This document shows, piece by piece, positions 36,680 to 46,281 of a stretch of DNA of 64,000 nt. Location of the stretch: the NCBI GenBank assembly GCA_028868825.1, contig JAGWTU010000012.1, positions 1 through 64,000 on the forward strand, written 5' to 3'. The stretch comes from Burkholderiales bacterium. GTDB taxonomy: Bacteria; Pseudomonadota; Gammaproteobacteria; Burkholderiales; Burkholderiaceae_C. Every line of letters begins with the position of its first letter. The stretch's first letter is position 1. The translations under genes were made by a program, and so were the position numbers. A model generated the notes under the pieces. That model did no database searches. It saw only the letters and a list, made by a program, of their open reading frames with translations, and was not told where the DNA came from.

Positions 36680-37720
36680 ATGTTCAAGTTCCTGCGCGTG
36701 CCCGAGCGGCTCTACGCCGTCGTGATGTGGCTCGTCTCGCTCGTCTTCGCCTCGTTCCTGATCGGGCTCGGCGGCAAGATCGTCGCCGACCTGCCGCGCA
36801 TCGAGCCGGGCATCTCGGTCGACCAGTACGCCGACCGCGCCGCGCTGGCGCGCTCGCGCGAGGCGATCCGCCGCCTCGAACAAGCGCAGCCCGACCTGAA
36901 CGACCGGCTCGCGCGCTCGCGGCTCGACGTGCAGGCGGCCGAGAAAGGCTACCAGTCGGCCTACGCCAGCTACGGCAACTGGCTCGCGACACGCCGCGCC
37001 ACCGTCGATGCGGCGCAGGATGCCGAGGTCGTGCAGCGCACGCGCGGCCTCGACGAGTTGCAGGCGCGCGTGCGCACGGCGCGCGCCGCGGTCGACGCGC
37101 TCGAGCGCGAATCGCTGCAGGCGAGGCAGAGCCTGGGCGAGCAGCAGCGCGCGCAGGCGCGCCTGCTCGCCGACGCGCAGACGAGCTACGAGCGTGCGCG
37201 CTTCGTCCAGGAACTGCGCGTCTTCGGGCTGCGGCTGGCGCTGACGCTGCCGCTGCTGGCGGTGTCGGGCTGGCTGATCGCGAAGCAGCGCGCCAGCGAC
37301 TACTGGCCGCTGATGCGCGGCTTCGTGCTGTTCTCGGTCTTCACCTTCTTCTTCGAGCTCGTCCCTTACCTGCCGAGCTACGGCGGTTATGTGCGCTATG
37401 GCGTCGGCGTGCTGCTCACCGCGGTGGCCGGGCATTACGTCATCAAGGCGATGCGGCGCTACCTCGCGCGGCGCCAGGCCGTCGAGGCGCAGACCGAACC
37501 CGAGCGGCGGCAGGCGCTCACGCACGAGGCCGCGCTCAAGCGTCTGGCCGCCGGCGTCTGCCCGGGGTGCGAGCGGCCGATCATGACCACCGGCGATGTC
37601 GCGGCCGACTACTGCGTGCATTGCGGGCTGCGCCTGTACGAGCACTGCGGCGGCTGCCAGATGCGCAAGAACATGTTCTTCCGCTACTGCCCGAAATGCG
37701 GCATCGGCGCAAGGGACTGA
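36680..37720 (+). CDS. Membrane protein with coiled coil and C-terminal double zinc ribbon
   Basis: 346 residues. A first hydrophobic segment ([19 protein letters not shown]) precedes a long alpha-helical region (about 55-185) rich in Arg, Glu, Gln and Ala with coiled-coil character. Three or so further membrane helices follow (about 190-270). The C-terminus has [21 protein letters not shown] and CPKCG, which can form two zinc ribbons. ATG 36680 is chosen because the earlier frame is shadow of yciA. Homologues in Burkholderiales are sometimes labelled serine endopeptidase; I see no protease motif to support that. Function unknown. Confidence 0.7.
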   Translation: MFKFLRVPERLYAVVMWLVSLVFASFLIGLGGKIVADLPRIEPGISVDQYADRAALARSREAIRRLEQAQPDLNDRLARSRLDVQAAEKGYQSAYASYGNWLATRRATVDAAQDAEVVQRTRGLDELQARVRTARAAVDALERESLQARQSLGEQQRAQARLLADAQTSYERARFVQELRVFGLRLALTLPLLAVSGWLIAKQRASDYWPLMRGFVLFSVFTFFFELVPYLPSYGGYVRYGVGVLLTAVAGHYVIKAMRRYLARRQAVEAQTEPERRQALTHEAALKRLAAGVCPGCERPIMTTGDVAADYCVHCGLRLYEHCGGCQMRKNMFFRYCPKCGIGARD

Positions 37721-37724
37721 AGTA

Positions 37725-37760
37725 CCCCCCGAAGCGCCTTCGGCGCTTCCCCCCAGGGGC
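37725..37760. repeat. Extragenic hairpin repeat
   Basis: GAAGCGCC-TTC-GGCGCTTC (37731-37749) is a perfect 8-bp stem flanked on both sides by runs of six or so C residues, ending CAGGGGCGACGCC. It is another small repeat type that I recognise between genes in Burkholderiales. It lies between two convergent genes and may act as a two-way transcription end, although T-runs are absent. Confidence 0.5.
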
Positions 37761-37833
37761 GACGCCAGCGCCCCGGCAATGCCGGTTCCGCGGCGTCCGC
37801 TTGAACGATTGATTCGCCCACGCGACGCTGGAT

Positions 37834-40509
37834 TCAGGCCGCGGCGCGAGCGCGCCACGTGGCGAGCGCGGCCGTCACGTCGCCCTCGACCTTGAGCAAC
37901 TGCGCGCAGGCCGAGCCGCTGCCCGGCGGACCGACATGGACGGCGCCGAGCAGCTCGCCGCCGGCGGCGACGATGGACCACCATGCGGTCGCTGCCGCGC
38001 CGGCGGTGAGCCTGACGGCGCCCGTGGGCACGGTCTCGACATCGCCCCAGCTCAGCAGGTCGATGCCGTCGGACTTGAGCCTGAGCACGTTGCGCGCGCC
38101 GGATGCCGGCAGGCCCTGGCCAAGGATCGCCGCGGCGGCGATGCGGGCCTGCTCGACGGCGGTCGTCCACAGCCCTGGCGCGGCGCCGCGCAGCGGCTCG
38201 GCCGCGTCGCCGACGGCCCAGATGCGTGCGTCGGCGGTGCGCATCGCCGCGTCGACCACGATGCCGCGGCCGACCGCAAGCGCGGCGCCGCGCGCCAGCT
38301 CGACGTTGGGCGCGACGCCGACGCAGGCGACGCAGAGGTCGGCCTCGAAACGCCGCCCGTCGTCGAGGCACAGTGCGCTCAGGTGACGCTGCGCGCCTTC
38401 GATGGCGGCGACGCGCGCGCCGGTGACGACGGCGATGCCGCTGTTCTCGAGGTAGCCGGCAAGGCGTTGCGAGCCCTCGCGATCGAGCTGCCGCTCGAGC
38501 AGCCTGTCGCCGCGGTGCAGCAGCGTCACGCGCAAGCCCTGCCGCGCGAGCGCCTCGGCCGCCTCGATGCCGAGCACGCCGCCGCCCACCACCAGCGCCC
38601 GGCTGGCGCGCTGCGCCGCGGCGCGGATGGCATGCGCGTCGGCGATGTCGCGCAGCACATGCGCGTTGGCGTAGTCGGCATAGTCCGCCAGCGGCGGCAG
38701 CGCGGCGGCACCGGTGGCCAGCACCAGGCGGTCGTAGGGCAGGATCGCGCCGCTGTCCAGGTGCAGCAGCGCGCCGGCGCGGTCGATCGCGGTGGCGCGG
38801 GTCGCGAGCCGGACATCGATGCGGCGATCGCCATACCAGGACTCGGGCAGCAGCGCCAGGCTGTCGAACGAGCCGCGACCGTTGACGGCGCGCGGCAGCG
38901 CCATGCGGTTGTAGAAGTGCAGCGGCTCCTCGGCGACGAGGGTGATCTGCAGGGAGGCGCTTTCGCGCCGCAAGGTCTCGGCGACGGTGATGCCGGCGAC
39001 GCCGTTGCCGACGACGACGACACGCGCGATGCCGGCCGCGGCGGCGACATCGACGGCGGCGATCGCCGTGGGCGACGACGGCGGCGCCGGCGTGATCGAC
39101 GCGACCGGCTCGCGGCTGATCGTCACCGGGCCGCAGGCATGGGCGCAGCAGGCCATGCGCGCGCGGCCCTCGAGGCCGAGCCGGCGCAGCGTCGCCAGCT
39201 CGTCGGCGCCCGGCGCATCGAGGTGGCGCTCGCCCTCGAGCACCGCCACCGGGTCGGCGCCGCACAGGCCGCTGCGGCAGCCGAACTCGATGTCGATGCC
39301 GGCCGCCTCCATCGCTTCGAGCAGGGTCTGCTCGGCGCGGGCCGCGAAGCATTTGCCCGATTGGCGCTCGACGATCTGTATGGACGTCGCGGCCGGTGCC
39401 GCGACGGCGCCGGCGGCCGCCTGCGGCGCCGGGCGCAGCCGGCTGTCGTCGATGCGCACGCCGCCGCCGTCCACGCTCAGCGCGCGGTAGGCCCGCTCGC
39501 CCGCCAGCGACGCGCGCCACAGGCCGATGACAATGGGCACGCCGATGAAACGCGAGGCCAGCACCAGCCCCGGTTCCGGCAGCAGGCCGACCAGCGCCGG
39601 CAGCCCGCGTACCAGCACCGGCCCGGCCCAGACGTAGTACAGCAGCAGTGCGGCCGCCGAGAACGCCGAGACGACGCGGTAGGCCGAGGCCTTGAACAGC
39701 GCCGTCGCGGCGAGGTAGACGCCGCCGCTGACGGCCATGCAGCCGCCGAGCGCGAGCGCGTAGCCGCCGAGGGCCGCGCCGCCGCTGCCGGCCGGCGGCG
39801 GCGTGAGGTAGTAGCCGACGATCAGCCCCGGCAGCATCGCCATGAACAGGCGCCGCTGCGCCGCATGACGCGGGTCGGCGTCGTCGAGGTCGCCGAAGAC
39901 GGCGGCGCGCGGGTTGAAGTCGTAGCAGTTCTTCTGGCAGCCGACGCAGGTCGGGCAATAGCCGTTGCGCACGACGAACCAGGGCGCCTGGCCATGCGCG
40001 CGCTGCACCGGCGCCAGCGGGCAGAAGGTGCCGCACCAGCCGCTGCGGCCCTTGAACAGCAGACCGCCCGCCAGCGCCAGCGCGAGGCTGGCGACGCACA
40101 GCGCGCCGGTGGCCGTGGCGTCGCGGTTGAACAGCGGCTGGCGCAGCGCCACGAAGACGACGAGCAGCGCGACGCCGATCAGGTACGACCAGTAGCGCAG
40201 TGCCGAGGGCAGCGCGCGCGTCGTGCCGCGGCCGAGCAGGCGCGGCAGCTGGTTCATGAAGGCCATCGGACAGACCTGGCGCCACAGCCCGGGTGCGACG
40301 GCGAACAGACCCGGCAGCAGCGGCACGGCGACGGTCCAGAACAGCGCCAGCCCGAGCCGCGGCCGCTCGAACAGCAAGGCGCATTCGAACAAGGCCAGCG
40401 CCAGCGTCGCCAGCCGCAGCAGCGTCCAGACCGCGGCCGGGACGAGCCGCGGACGCTGGGTGTAGTTGTCGAGCAGGCCGGGTGCGCGGGCGCTCAGGAC
40501 GGCGGCCAT
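37834..40509 (-). CDS. Membrane 4Fe-4S / 2Fe-2S ferredoxin / FAD oxidoreductase fusion
   Basis: 891-residue fusion. Residues about 1-350 are polytopic membrane sequence resembling NapH/YccM-like electron-transfer proteins, with cysteine groups WCGTFCPLAP and CPTCVGCQKNC (near 185) for [4Fe-4S] clusters. Residues about 370-470 form a [2Fe-2S] ferredoxin-like domain (GCRSGLCGADPV, later RMACCAHACGPV). The remainder is a two-dinucleotide-domain reductase with FAD motif VVGNGVAGITVAE and NAD(P) motif VVGGGVLGIEAAEAL. It could move electrons between NAD(P)H and the membrane. The ATG overlaps the stop of the cyclic-nucleotide-binding gene by 1 bp. The physiological partner is unknown. Confidence 0.78.
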   Translation of the reverse strand: MAAVLSARAPGLLDNYTQRPRLVPAAVWTLLRLATLALALFECALLFERPRLGLALFWTVAVPLLPGLFAVAPGLWRQVCPMAFMNQLPRLLGRGTTRALPSALRYWSYLIGVALLVVFVALRQPLFNRDATATGALCVASLALALAGGLLFKGRSGWCGTFCPLAPVQRAHGQAPWFVVRNGYCPTCVGCQKNCYDFNPRAAVFGDLDDADPRHAAQRRLFMAMLPGLIVGYYLTPPPAGSGGAALGGYALALGGCMAVSGGVYLAATALFKASAYRVVSAFSAAALLLYYVWAGPVLVRGLPALVGLLPEPGLVLASRFIGVPIVIGLWRASLAGERAYRALSVDGGGVRIDDSRLRPAPQAAAGAVAAPAATSIQIVERQSGKCFAARAEQTLLEAMEAAGIDIEFGCRSGLCGADPVAVLEGERHLDAPGADELATLRRLGLEGRARMACCAHACGPVTISREPVASITPAPPSSPTAIAAVDVAAAAGIARVVVVGNGVAGITVAETLRRESASLQITLVAEEPLHFYNRMALPRAVNGRGSFDSLALLPESWYGDRRIDVRLATRATAIDRAGALLHLDSGAILPYDRLVLATGAAALPPLADYADYANAHVLRDIADAHAIRAAAQRASRALVVGGGVLGIEAAEALARQGLRVTLLHRGDRLLERQLDREGSQRLAGYLENSGIAVVTGARVAAIEGAQRHLSALCLDDGRRFEADLCVACVGVAPNVELARGAALAVGRGIVVDAAMRTADARIWAVGDAAEPLRGAAPGLWTTAVEQARIAAAAILGQGLPASGARNVLRLKSDGIDLLSWGDVETVPTGAVRLTAGAAATAWWSIVAAGGELLGAVHVGPPGSGSACAQLLKVEGDVTAALATWRARAAA

Positions 40510-40970
40510 CAGTTGCGCGCCTCGGCTTGCCGCAAGCGGGTCGCGAGCACGCGTCCGAGGTCCAGCAGCAGTTCGCGCGCGATGCGCGGGTGCCAGGCCG
40601 CGAGCTTGTCGAAGGCGCTCATCGGCAGCACCAGCAGCTCGACCGCGTCGACCGCCCACAGCGAGGCCGAGCGAGGCGCACCGTCGAAGAACGCGATCTC
40701 GCCGAACACCGACCCCGGCCCGAGTTCGGCCGTCGCCTTGCGGCCCCGCGCCAGTGCGCCGCGCACATGGCCCGACTTGACGATGTAGATCGCGCGACCG
40801 GTCTCGCCGGCACGCAGGATGGGCTCACCTGCGGCGTAGCGCAGCGGCTCGGCGAAGCCGACGAAGGCCTCCCATTCGGCCGGGGTCAGGCCGCGCAGGA
40901 TGACGTCGCCGCCATCGCCGGCGCCGGGAGCCCGGTCGGGAGCGTCGTAGTCGAACAGGTTGGGTTTCAT
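40509..40970 (-). CDS. Cyclic-nucleotide-binding domain protein
   Basis: 153 residues with one cNMP-binding domain (about 25-140): LRYAAGEPILRAGETGRAIYIV and the phosphate-binding cassette FGEIAFFDGAPRSASLWA. There is no helix-turn-helix, so it is not a Crp-type regulator. It is translationally linked (TGATG) to the membrane Fe-S/FAD protein and may sense a cyclic nucleotide for it, which is inference from position. Both genes face away from the unrelated TonB receptor gene. Confidence 0.78.
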   Translation of the reverse strand: MKPNLFDYDAPDRAPGAGDGGDVILRGLTPAEWEAFVGFAEPLRYAAGEPILRAGETGRAIYIVKSGHVRGALARGRKATAELGPGSVFGEIAFFDGAPRSASLWAVDAVELLVLPMSAFDKLAAWHPRIARELLLDLGRVLATRLRQAEARN

Positions 40971-41147
40971 CGGGTCACCCCGTCCTTTCGGAGAGGCGAC
41001 GACGATAGCCCAGCCTAGGCCTCGAGTCGAGACGGGCGAAGGGCCATGAATCGACGGCGAGCGGGGCCGGTCACGTGGCGCCCGATCCGCGAGATCGGCA
41101 CAACCGCCCCTCGACCTCCTACGACGGCGTGGTCGCTGCCGTTGCGA

Positions 41148-44075
41148 TCAGAACGCCTGCGAGTACCGCACGTACATGAATCGGTCGATGGGCATCGCCG
41201 GATCGACCGACGAAGACGACGAGGTGCCATTCTCGCCAATGGCGTAATTGGTCTGGAAATTGATGCGCGGCTTGACGTTGAAGATGTTGTTCGCGCCGAC
41301 CGAGATCTTGCCCTTCCAAGGCGTCTTCCAGCCCACATTCAGGTCGTTGTAGGTCAAGGCGGCGAGGTGATTCACGCCGGATCCCCAGGAAGCCTCCTCG
41401 TTGGGTGCATTGCAGCTGAGGCCCGCCTGCGCGTCCCAGCACTGATCCTTGGTGCCGCTGAAATACCGGGTCATGAATCTTGCGGACCAGTTGCCGAGTT
41501 CCCAATCGAGAGCCAGATTCGCCTTGACGCGGTAGTACGGCCACTCGCCGGCGTAGTCCGTCCAATCCGCGGTTTCGCTGCTTTTATTGCGGAATTTGCT
41601 CAGGTAGGTCGTATCGAGATTCAATGCCAATTTACCCCAGCTCGCCTTGGGGAAGCTGTACCTCAGACTCAGGTCGTAACCTTCCGTCAGGATGGACGCC
41701 AGGTTCATGTTGCCGCGCGAAAGCGCGGTGACCATGCCCGTCACGGGATCGCGAACGATGCTGGTGCAGAAGTTGGGGTCGTTCTGCACATAGCATTGAT
41801 TCAGCACGTAGACGGCACTGACACCCGTGACGGCCTGCTTGACCTCGATGTTGTACCAGTCGATCGATCCGGACAGACCGGGAACGGCCGACGGGTTGAA
41901 CACCATGCCCAGGGTCTTGGTGACCGCGGTCTCGGGTCTGAGTTGCGCATTGCCGGCCCCGGCATTGAAGGGGGAGATGCCCTGAGCGCCACCTTGCGAA
42001 ACGGGCGAGCCGGCCTGGTTGACCTGAACGAAGCCGGCCGGAACACCGGCAGCCGCACAGCGGGCCGCGACATTCGGATCGGTGGCCGCCTGGCCGTAGC
42101 GGCTGTCGCAAGGATCGAGGTAACTGTCGAACGACTGCTGGCCGCCGCCGAACAGGTCGCCCAGCGCCGGCGCCCTGAAGCCCTGGGCCCAGGTCCCGCG
42201 CGTCATCAGGTCCTTGATCGGCTTCCAGACGAAGCTGAACTTGCTGTTCGTCGTATTGCCGAAGGTCTCGTATTGCGATCGCCGCGTCGACAGATTGAAA
42301 TACAGGGCCTCCGCGCCCGGCACGCCCTTGAGCACCGGAATGTTCAATTCCGCGTAGACCTCTTTCGAATCCGTGCCCGCGCTGGTCGCATGTCCCGCGA
42401 GATCGGTGGTCAATCCCTGGCCAGCCAATTGATCGGGAATGTCGTACCCGGAAACCTTGCGGTACTCGGCACCCACGGCCAGGCCCAGGTCGCCCGCCGG
42501 CAGTTTGGCAATGCGACCCGTCAAGTTGGCCGTGTAGGACGTCATCGTCGTGTTGTAGATGCCATGCGTCGTCGCCATGACGTAATTCAGTGCTTCGGGC
42601 GTCGAGGCGCTGGGTCCCCCGAGCAGGTCGAACGGGACGCATTGACTGAGCGGAATCGGTGCCACTGCCGTACCGCATTGCACTTTGCCCTGGGTGTTCA
42701 TGAATGAGGGCCCCAAGGCCTGTTTCAGGTTGACGAGATTCAGGTTGCCGGTTCCGGTGACGACGCCGTCGCCCTTGTTGTAGTTGAAGCCGACATCCCA
42801 GTTCCACACGCTGCCGCCGACACCGAATTCCCCGTCGACACCGCCGTCCAGGTGCAGGGACTTGAAGTTGTTGTCGGTCACACGCGGCACTTCGATCGTG
42901 CGCCGATAGAAGAACAGGTTCTGACCATTGCCGGCACCGGCGGCGGCATTGCCATAGGGGTTGTAGTAGCTGTTCGCGTCGACGAAGACCGGATAGAGAG
43001 GCTGCGATCGGCTGTTCAGCGGATAGCCGGCGATCTGGCGCGAGGAATCCCGTTCCGCATACTGCCCTGTCAGTTTGAGTCGGACATTGCTCGACAAGTC
43101 ATAGGAACCCTTGACGAACAGCGATTTCAGATTCGTCGGCGACGTGAACATCATCTGCGATGTCGCATTGAACGTGTCGGCGTCGTCCCCGGCGTACGGG
43201 TGATAGTTGGCCGGGTTGTTCGAAGCCTGGCCGACACCGTCGCCGTAGTAGCTGCCGGTGTGGTCGAGGTACAGATTGAAGCCCTTGGCCTGGCCGTTGG
43301 CGGGATTGACCTGCCGGATCCGGCCCCAGGGACCCGTGCCGAAGCCGGCATCGAAATAATCGGGACCATAGCTGTACGCGGAGATATCGCGCTTGTTGGC
43401 CCAGACCGTGCCTTGCGTTGCCACGGTTGCGCTGGCGATCAGCGAGGCCTTGTCGCTGCGCGCACCGAAGGTGAAGTCGAACTGCTTGTTGATGCCGTCG
43501 CCCTTCTCGTTCGCGCCGTAGTAGAGCGTCGCCTCGCCGCCCTCGAAGTGCCGCTTGAGGATGAAGTTCACGACCCCGGCGATGGCATCCGAGCCGTAGA
43601 TCGACGACGCACCGTCCTTCAGCACCTCGACCCGCTCGATCAGTGCGGACGGCAGGTTCGAGACGTCGGTGTAGCCGTTGATCGAAGTCGACCAGCGCTT
43701 GCCGTCGACCAGCACCAGCACCCGCTCGGCGCCGAGATTGCGCATGTCGACATATTGACCGCCCTGCTCCCGATTGGACGTCAGCGTGGAGCCCTTGCTG
43801 AAGGCCGGCGTGCCCGACTCGGTCAATGCATTCACGATGTCGCCTACGGTGACCAGGCCGCTCTTCTGAATCTCCTCCTGCGTCACCGTCAGCACCGGCT
43901 GCGCCGTCTCCTTGTCGATGGTGCGGATGCGAGAACCGGTAACGACGATCATTTCCGCATTGGCTTGCGCCGCCGGCGCCTGCTGCGCGTAGGCCGTGCA
44001 GGATCCGATCAGCCATCCGCCGCTCATGGCGGCCATCACGGCTCTGCGGACCTGGGTGGGTTTGTACATGTTCAA
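41148..44075 (-). CDS. TonB-dependent outer-membrane receptor
   Basis: 975-residue receptor. A signal peptide (MSGGWLIGSCTAYAQ) is followed by a TonB-box-like region, the plug domain from EMIVVTGSRIRTID through VLVDGKRWSTSING and EVLKDGASSIYGSDAIAGVV, and a long beta barrel that ends in the aromatic residue F (YVRYSQAF). The plug-barrel boundary is near residue 170. It has more AT-ending codons than its neighbours and an AT-richer upstream flank, which hints at transfer. The substrate is unknown; no TonB/ExbB system or other transport gene is adjacent. Confidence 0.9.
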   Translation of the reverse strand: MNMYKPTQVRRAVMAAMSGGWLIGSCTAYAQQAPAAQANAEMIVVTGSRIRTIDKETAQPVLTVTQEEIQKSGLVTVGDIVNALTESGTPAFSKGSTLTSNREQGGQYVDMRNLGAERVLVLVDGKRWSTSINGYTDVSNLPSALIERVEVLKDGASSIYGSDAIAGVVNFILKRHFEGGEATLYYGANEKGDGINKQFDFTFGARSDKASLIASATVATQGTVWANKRDISAYSYGPDYFDAGFGTGPWGRIRQVNPANGQAKGFNLYLDHTGSYYGDGVGQASNNPANYHPYAGDDADTFNATSQMMFTSPTNLKSLFVKGSYDLSSNVRLKLTGQYAERDSSRQIAGYPLNSRSQPLYPVFVDANSYYNPYGNAAAGAGNGQNLFFYRRTIEVPRVTDNNFKSLHLDGGVDGEFGVGGSVWNWDVGFNYNKGDGVVTGTGNLNLVNLKQALGPSFMNTQGKVQCGTAVAPIPLSQCVPFDLLGGPSASTPEALNYVMATTHGIYNTTMTSYTANLTGRIAKLPAGDLGLAVGAEYRKVSGYDIPDQLAGQGLTTDLAGHATSAGTDSKEVYAELNIPVLKGVPGAEALYFNLSTRRSQYETFGNTTNSKFSFVWKPIKDLMTRGTWAQGFRAPALGDLFGGGQQSFDSYLDPCDSRYGQAATDPNVAARCAAAGVPAGFVQVNQAGSPVSQGGAQGISPFNAGAGNAQLRPETAVTKTLGMVFNPSAVPGLSGSIDWYNIEVKQAVTGVSAVYVLNQCYVQNDPNFCTSIVRDPVTGMVTALSRGNMNLASILTEGYDLSLRYSFPKASWGKLALNLDTTYLSKFRNKSSETADWTDYAGEWPYYRVKANLALDWELGNWSARFMTRYFSGTKDQCWDAQAGLSCNAPNEEASWGSGVNHLAALTYNDLNVGWKTPWKGKISVGANNIFNVKPRINFQTNYAIGENGTSSSSSVDPAMPIDRFMYVRYSQAF

Positions 44076-44628
44076 CGCTCCAATGGCTCAGGTTGGGTGG
44101 GCTCTTTGTTGCGGCGCGCATCCGTCGACTGCAATGGCCGCTCGGTTGCCGCTTCAAGAGGAACTGTGAAAATAGTTTCAACCACCCAGGCTGCCGCCAT
44201 GACTCGGGTAAACCCACAAGCCCAAAAAACGCCCACAAGCCAATGATGTCCTTCATTCAAATCAACAACTTACGAACACCTCAAACAAATCCCCCTTATC
44301 CATCAATTGCTTCTAGTTGAATTCAAACAACACCCTATAACCATTTGCAGAATGATCAATATGAGAATGATGGAATTAGAGGTCATTCGCGACCCTGGTC
44401 GACGCAAGCATTCGACACCCGCGCCCTCAGGTGCGAATGGAGCATGCGTGACCACGCGCCGTCAGATGTCCGCGCATCAGGTGCAGGTCGGAACCGTGCA
44501 AGGTCCGATTCTCGTGCACCATTGCCTTCCGACGGCGATGCCGCGGCAATAGCGCAGCCTCGATCGAAGGCTGCACCCGAGGATTCGTTAGTGCCCTGCG
44601 GCCCGCCGAGCGGCACCGCGCGATTCGC
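44076..44628. other. AT-richer intergenic stretch without a recognisable gene
   Basis: About 550 bp between the TonB receptor start and the SDR stop. Base composition is clearly less GC-rich than the rest of the window, especially 44240-44400. Short open frames occur on both strands but none has a ribosome site or a familiar protein. The left part must hold the receptor promoter; TTGAAA on the minus strand near 44180 is a weak -35 candidate only. Confidence 0.6.
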
Positions 44629-45468
44629 TCAATCGACGAAGAAGTCGGGAACGAAATTCCGGTTGCCCGGCGTCACCGCATAGCGGTCGAATTCGCTCAC
44701 GCCGTGGCTGGCCAGGAGTTCGTCGTCGATGAAGAATTGCCCGGTCGTCGCGCGCGCGTCGCTCGTCAGGATGAACCATGCCGCGTCGGCGAGGATCTCG
44801 GGCTTGCGGCAGAGCTTGAGGTCGACGCCGGGGATCATCTGCATCGCCGCGGTCGCGATCGCGGTGCGCGGCCACAGGCTGTTGACGGCTATGCCGTAAG
44901 GCCTGAATTCACCGGCATGGCCGAGCGTGCATTCGCTCATGCCGTACTTGGCCATCGTGTAGGCGACATGATTCTTGAACCAATGCTCGCGCATCGACAG
45001 CGGCGGGCTCATGTTGAGCACATGCGGATTGCGAGCGGCCTGCGCGCTCTTGATCAGTTCGGCCAGGCAGGCCTGTGTGCAGCAGTAGGTGCCGCGCACA
45101 TTGACGCCGAACATCAGGTCGAAGCGCTTCATCGGCGTTGCCGCCGTCGGCGTCAGGCTGATCGCGCTGGCGTTGTTGACGAGGATGTCGATGCCGCCGA
45201 AGCGCCGGACGGCCGCCGCCACCGCCGCGGCGACGGCGCCTTCGTCGCGGATGTCGGTCGGTGCGACGAGCGCCTGCCCGCCCGCGGCCTCGACCGCGGC
45301 CGCCGCCTCGGCCAGGGTCCCCGGCAGCTTGGGATTGGCCTCGACGGTCTTGGCGACGAGGACGATGTTGGCGCCGTCGGCCGCCGCGCGCTGCGCGATC
45401 GCCAGCCCGATGCCGCGGCTGGCGCCGGTGATGAACAAGGTCTTGCCCTTCAGGCTGCGTTCGCTCAT
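44629..45468 (-). CDS. Short-chain dehydrogenase, HSDL2-like
   Basis: 279-residue SDR. Rossmann motif TGASRGIGLAIAQRAA (about residues 15-30), NNAS (about 100), NMSPPL in place of the usual serine strand and catalytic YTMAKYG. The stretch WPRTAIATAAMQM and the ending FVIDDELL-type QFFIDDELLASHG match hydroxysteroid dehydrogenase-like 2 proteins, which are fatty-acid linked. ATG 45468 has GGAGACGG at good spacing. It is the last gene of the beta-oxidation run, 26 bp after the enoyl-CoA hydratase. Confidence 0.83.
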   Translation of the reverse strand: MSERSLKGKTLFITGASRGIGLAIAQRAAADGANIVLVAKTVEANPKLPGTLAEAAAAVEAAGGQALVAPTDIRDEGAVAAAVAAAVRRFGGIDILVNNASAISLTPTAATPMKRFDLMFGVNVRGTYCCTQACLAELIKSAQAARNPHVLNMSPPLSMREHWFKNHVAYTMAKYGMSECTLGHAGEFRPYGIAVNSLWPRTAIATAAMQMIPGVDLKLCRKPEILADAAWFILTSDARATTGQFFIDDELLASHGVSEFDRYAVTPGNRNFVPDFFVD

Positions 45469-45494
45469 CACCGTCTCCTTCGGAATCAGGGGCT

Positions 45495-46268
45495 TCAGAA
45501 CTTCGAAAAATCGGGCTTGCGCTTCTGGAAGAAGGCCTGGAAGGCTTCGGTCGCCTCGGGGCTGCGCAGCCGGCGCGCGAAGATCGCGCCCTCGGCGGCG
45601 ATCTGCGCCAGCAGCGCTTGCTGCTGCGGCGCGCGCAGCAGCTGCTTGGCCTCGCGCACGGCGCCCGGCGGCAGCTGGTTGAAGCGCTCGGCGATGCGAC
45701 GCGCATGCGCCACGACCTCGCCCGCGGGCAGCACCGCATTCGCGATGCCGCATTCCACCGCCTGCTCGGGCGTGAACGGATCGCCCAGCAGCAGCTTCTC
45801 GGCCGCGCGACGCCCGCCCATCAATTGCGGCACGAGCAGGCTGGAGCCGAATTCGGGCACGAGGCCGAGTGCCACGAAGGGCATCGCCAGCCGCGCCTCG
45901 TCGCTGACGTAGACGAAGTCGCAATGCAGCAGCAGCGTCGTGCCGATGCCGATCGCCGCGCCGGTGACGGCCGCGACGACGGGCTTGTCGCAGGCGATGA
46001 GCGCGCGCATGAAGCGGAACACCGGCGAGTCCATCGCATCGCTGCCCTGGCCGGGCGCGCGCTGCATGAAATCCTCGATGTCGTTGCCCGAGGTGAAGAC
46101 CCCCGGCTGGCCGGTGATCAGCACGGCGCGCACGGCCGCGTCCTCGCGCGCCGCGATCAGCGCCTGCTCCATCGCCTCGTACATCGCGACGGTGAGCGCG
46201 TTCTTCTTCTCGGGCCGCGCGATCTCGATCGTCGCGACGCCGTCGACCACGCCGGTGCGGATGCTCAT
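45495..46268 (-). CDS. Enoyl-CoA hydratase/isomerase
   Basis: 257-residue crotonase-fold protein. ARPEKKNALTVAMYEAM is the N-terminal CoA site and FTSGNDIEDFMQ and GAAIGIGTTLLLHCDFVY form the oxyanion-hole region; PFVALGLVPEFGSSLLVP follows. The glutamate pair typical of hydratases is not clearly complete (one E in LVPEFGSS), so an isomerase role is possible. ATG 46268 has GGAGCCC upstream; the longer frame is shadow. The thiolase gene is 13 bp upstream. Confidence 0.85.
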   Translation of the reverse strand: MSIRTGVVDGVATIEIARPEKKNALTVAMYEAMEQALIAAREDAAVRAVLITGQPGVFTSGNDIEDFMQRAPGQGSDAMDSPVFRFMRALIACDKPVVAAVTGAAIGIGTTLLLHCDFVYVSDEARLAMPFVALGLVPEFGSSLLVPQLMGGRRAAEKLLLGDPFTPEQAVECGIANAVLPAGEVVAHARRIAERFNQLPPGAVREAKQLLRAPQQQALLAQIAAEGAIFARRLRSPEATEAFQAFFQKRKPDFSKF

Positions 46269-46281
46269 GCCGGGCTCCTGT

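Noticed and set aside
36680-37720. Serine endopeptidase label for the zinc-ribbon protein
   Set aside because: No catalytic triad or protease motif is visible; only coiled coil, membrane helices and zinc ribbons.
36584-40384. Long minus-strand open frame across the zinc-ribbon and redox genes
   Set aside because: It runs antisense or out of frame to well-supported genes and has random Arg-rich composition.
44383-44616. Short open frames in the AT-richer gap
   Set aside because: No ribosome site, no recognisable protein and conflicting frames on both strands.
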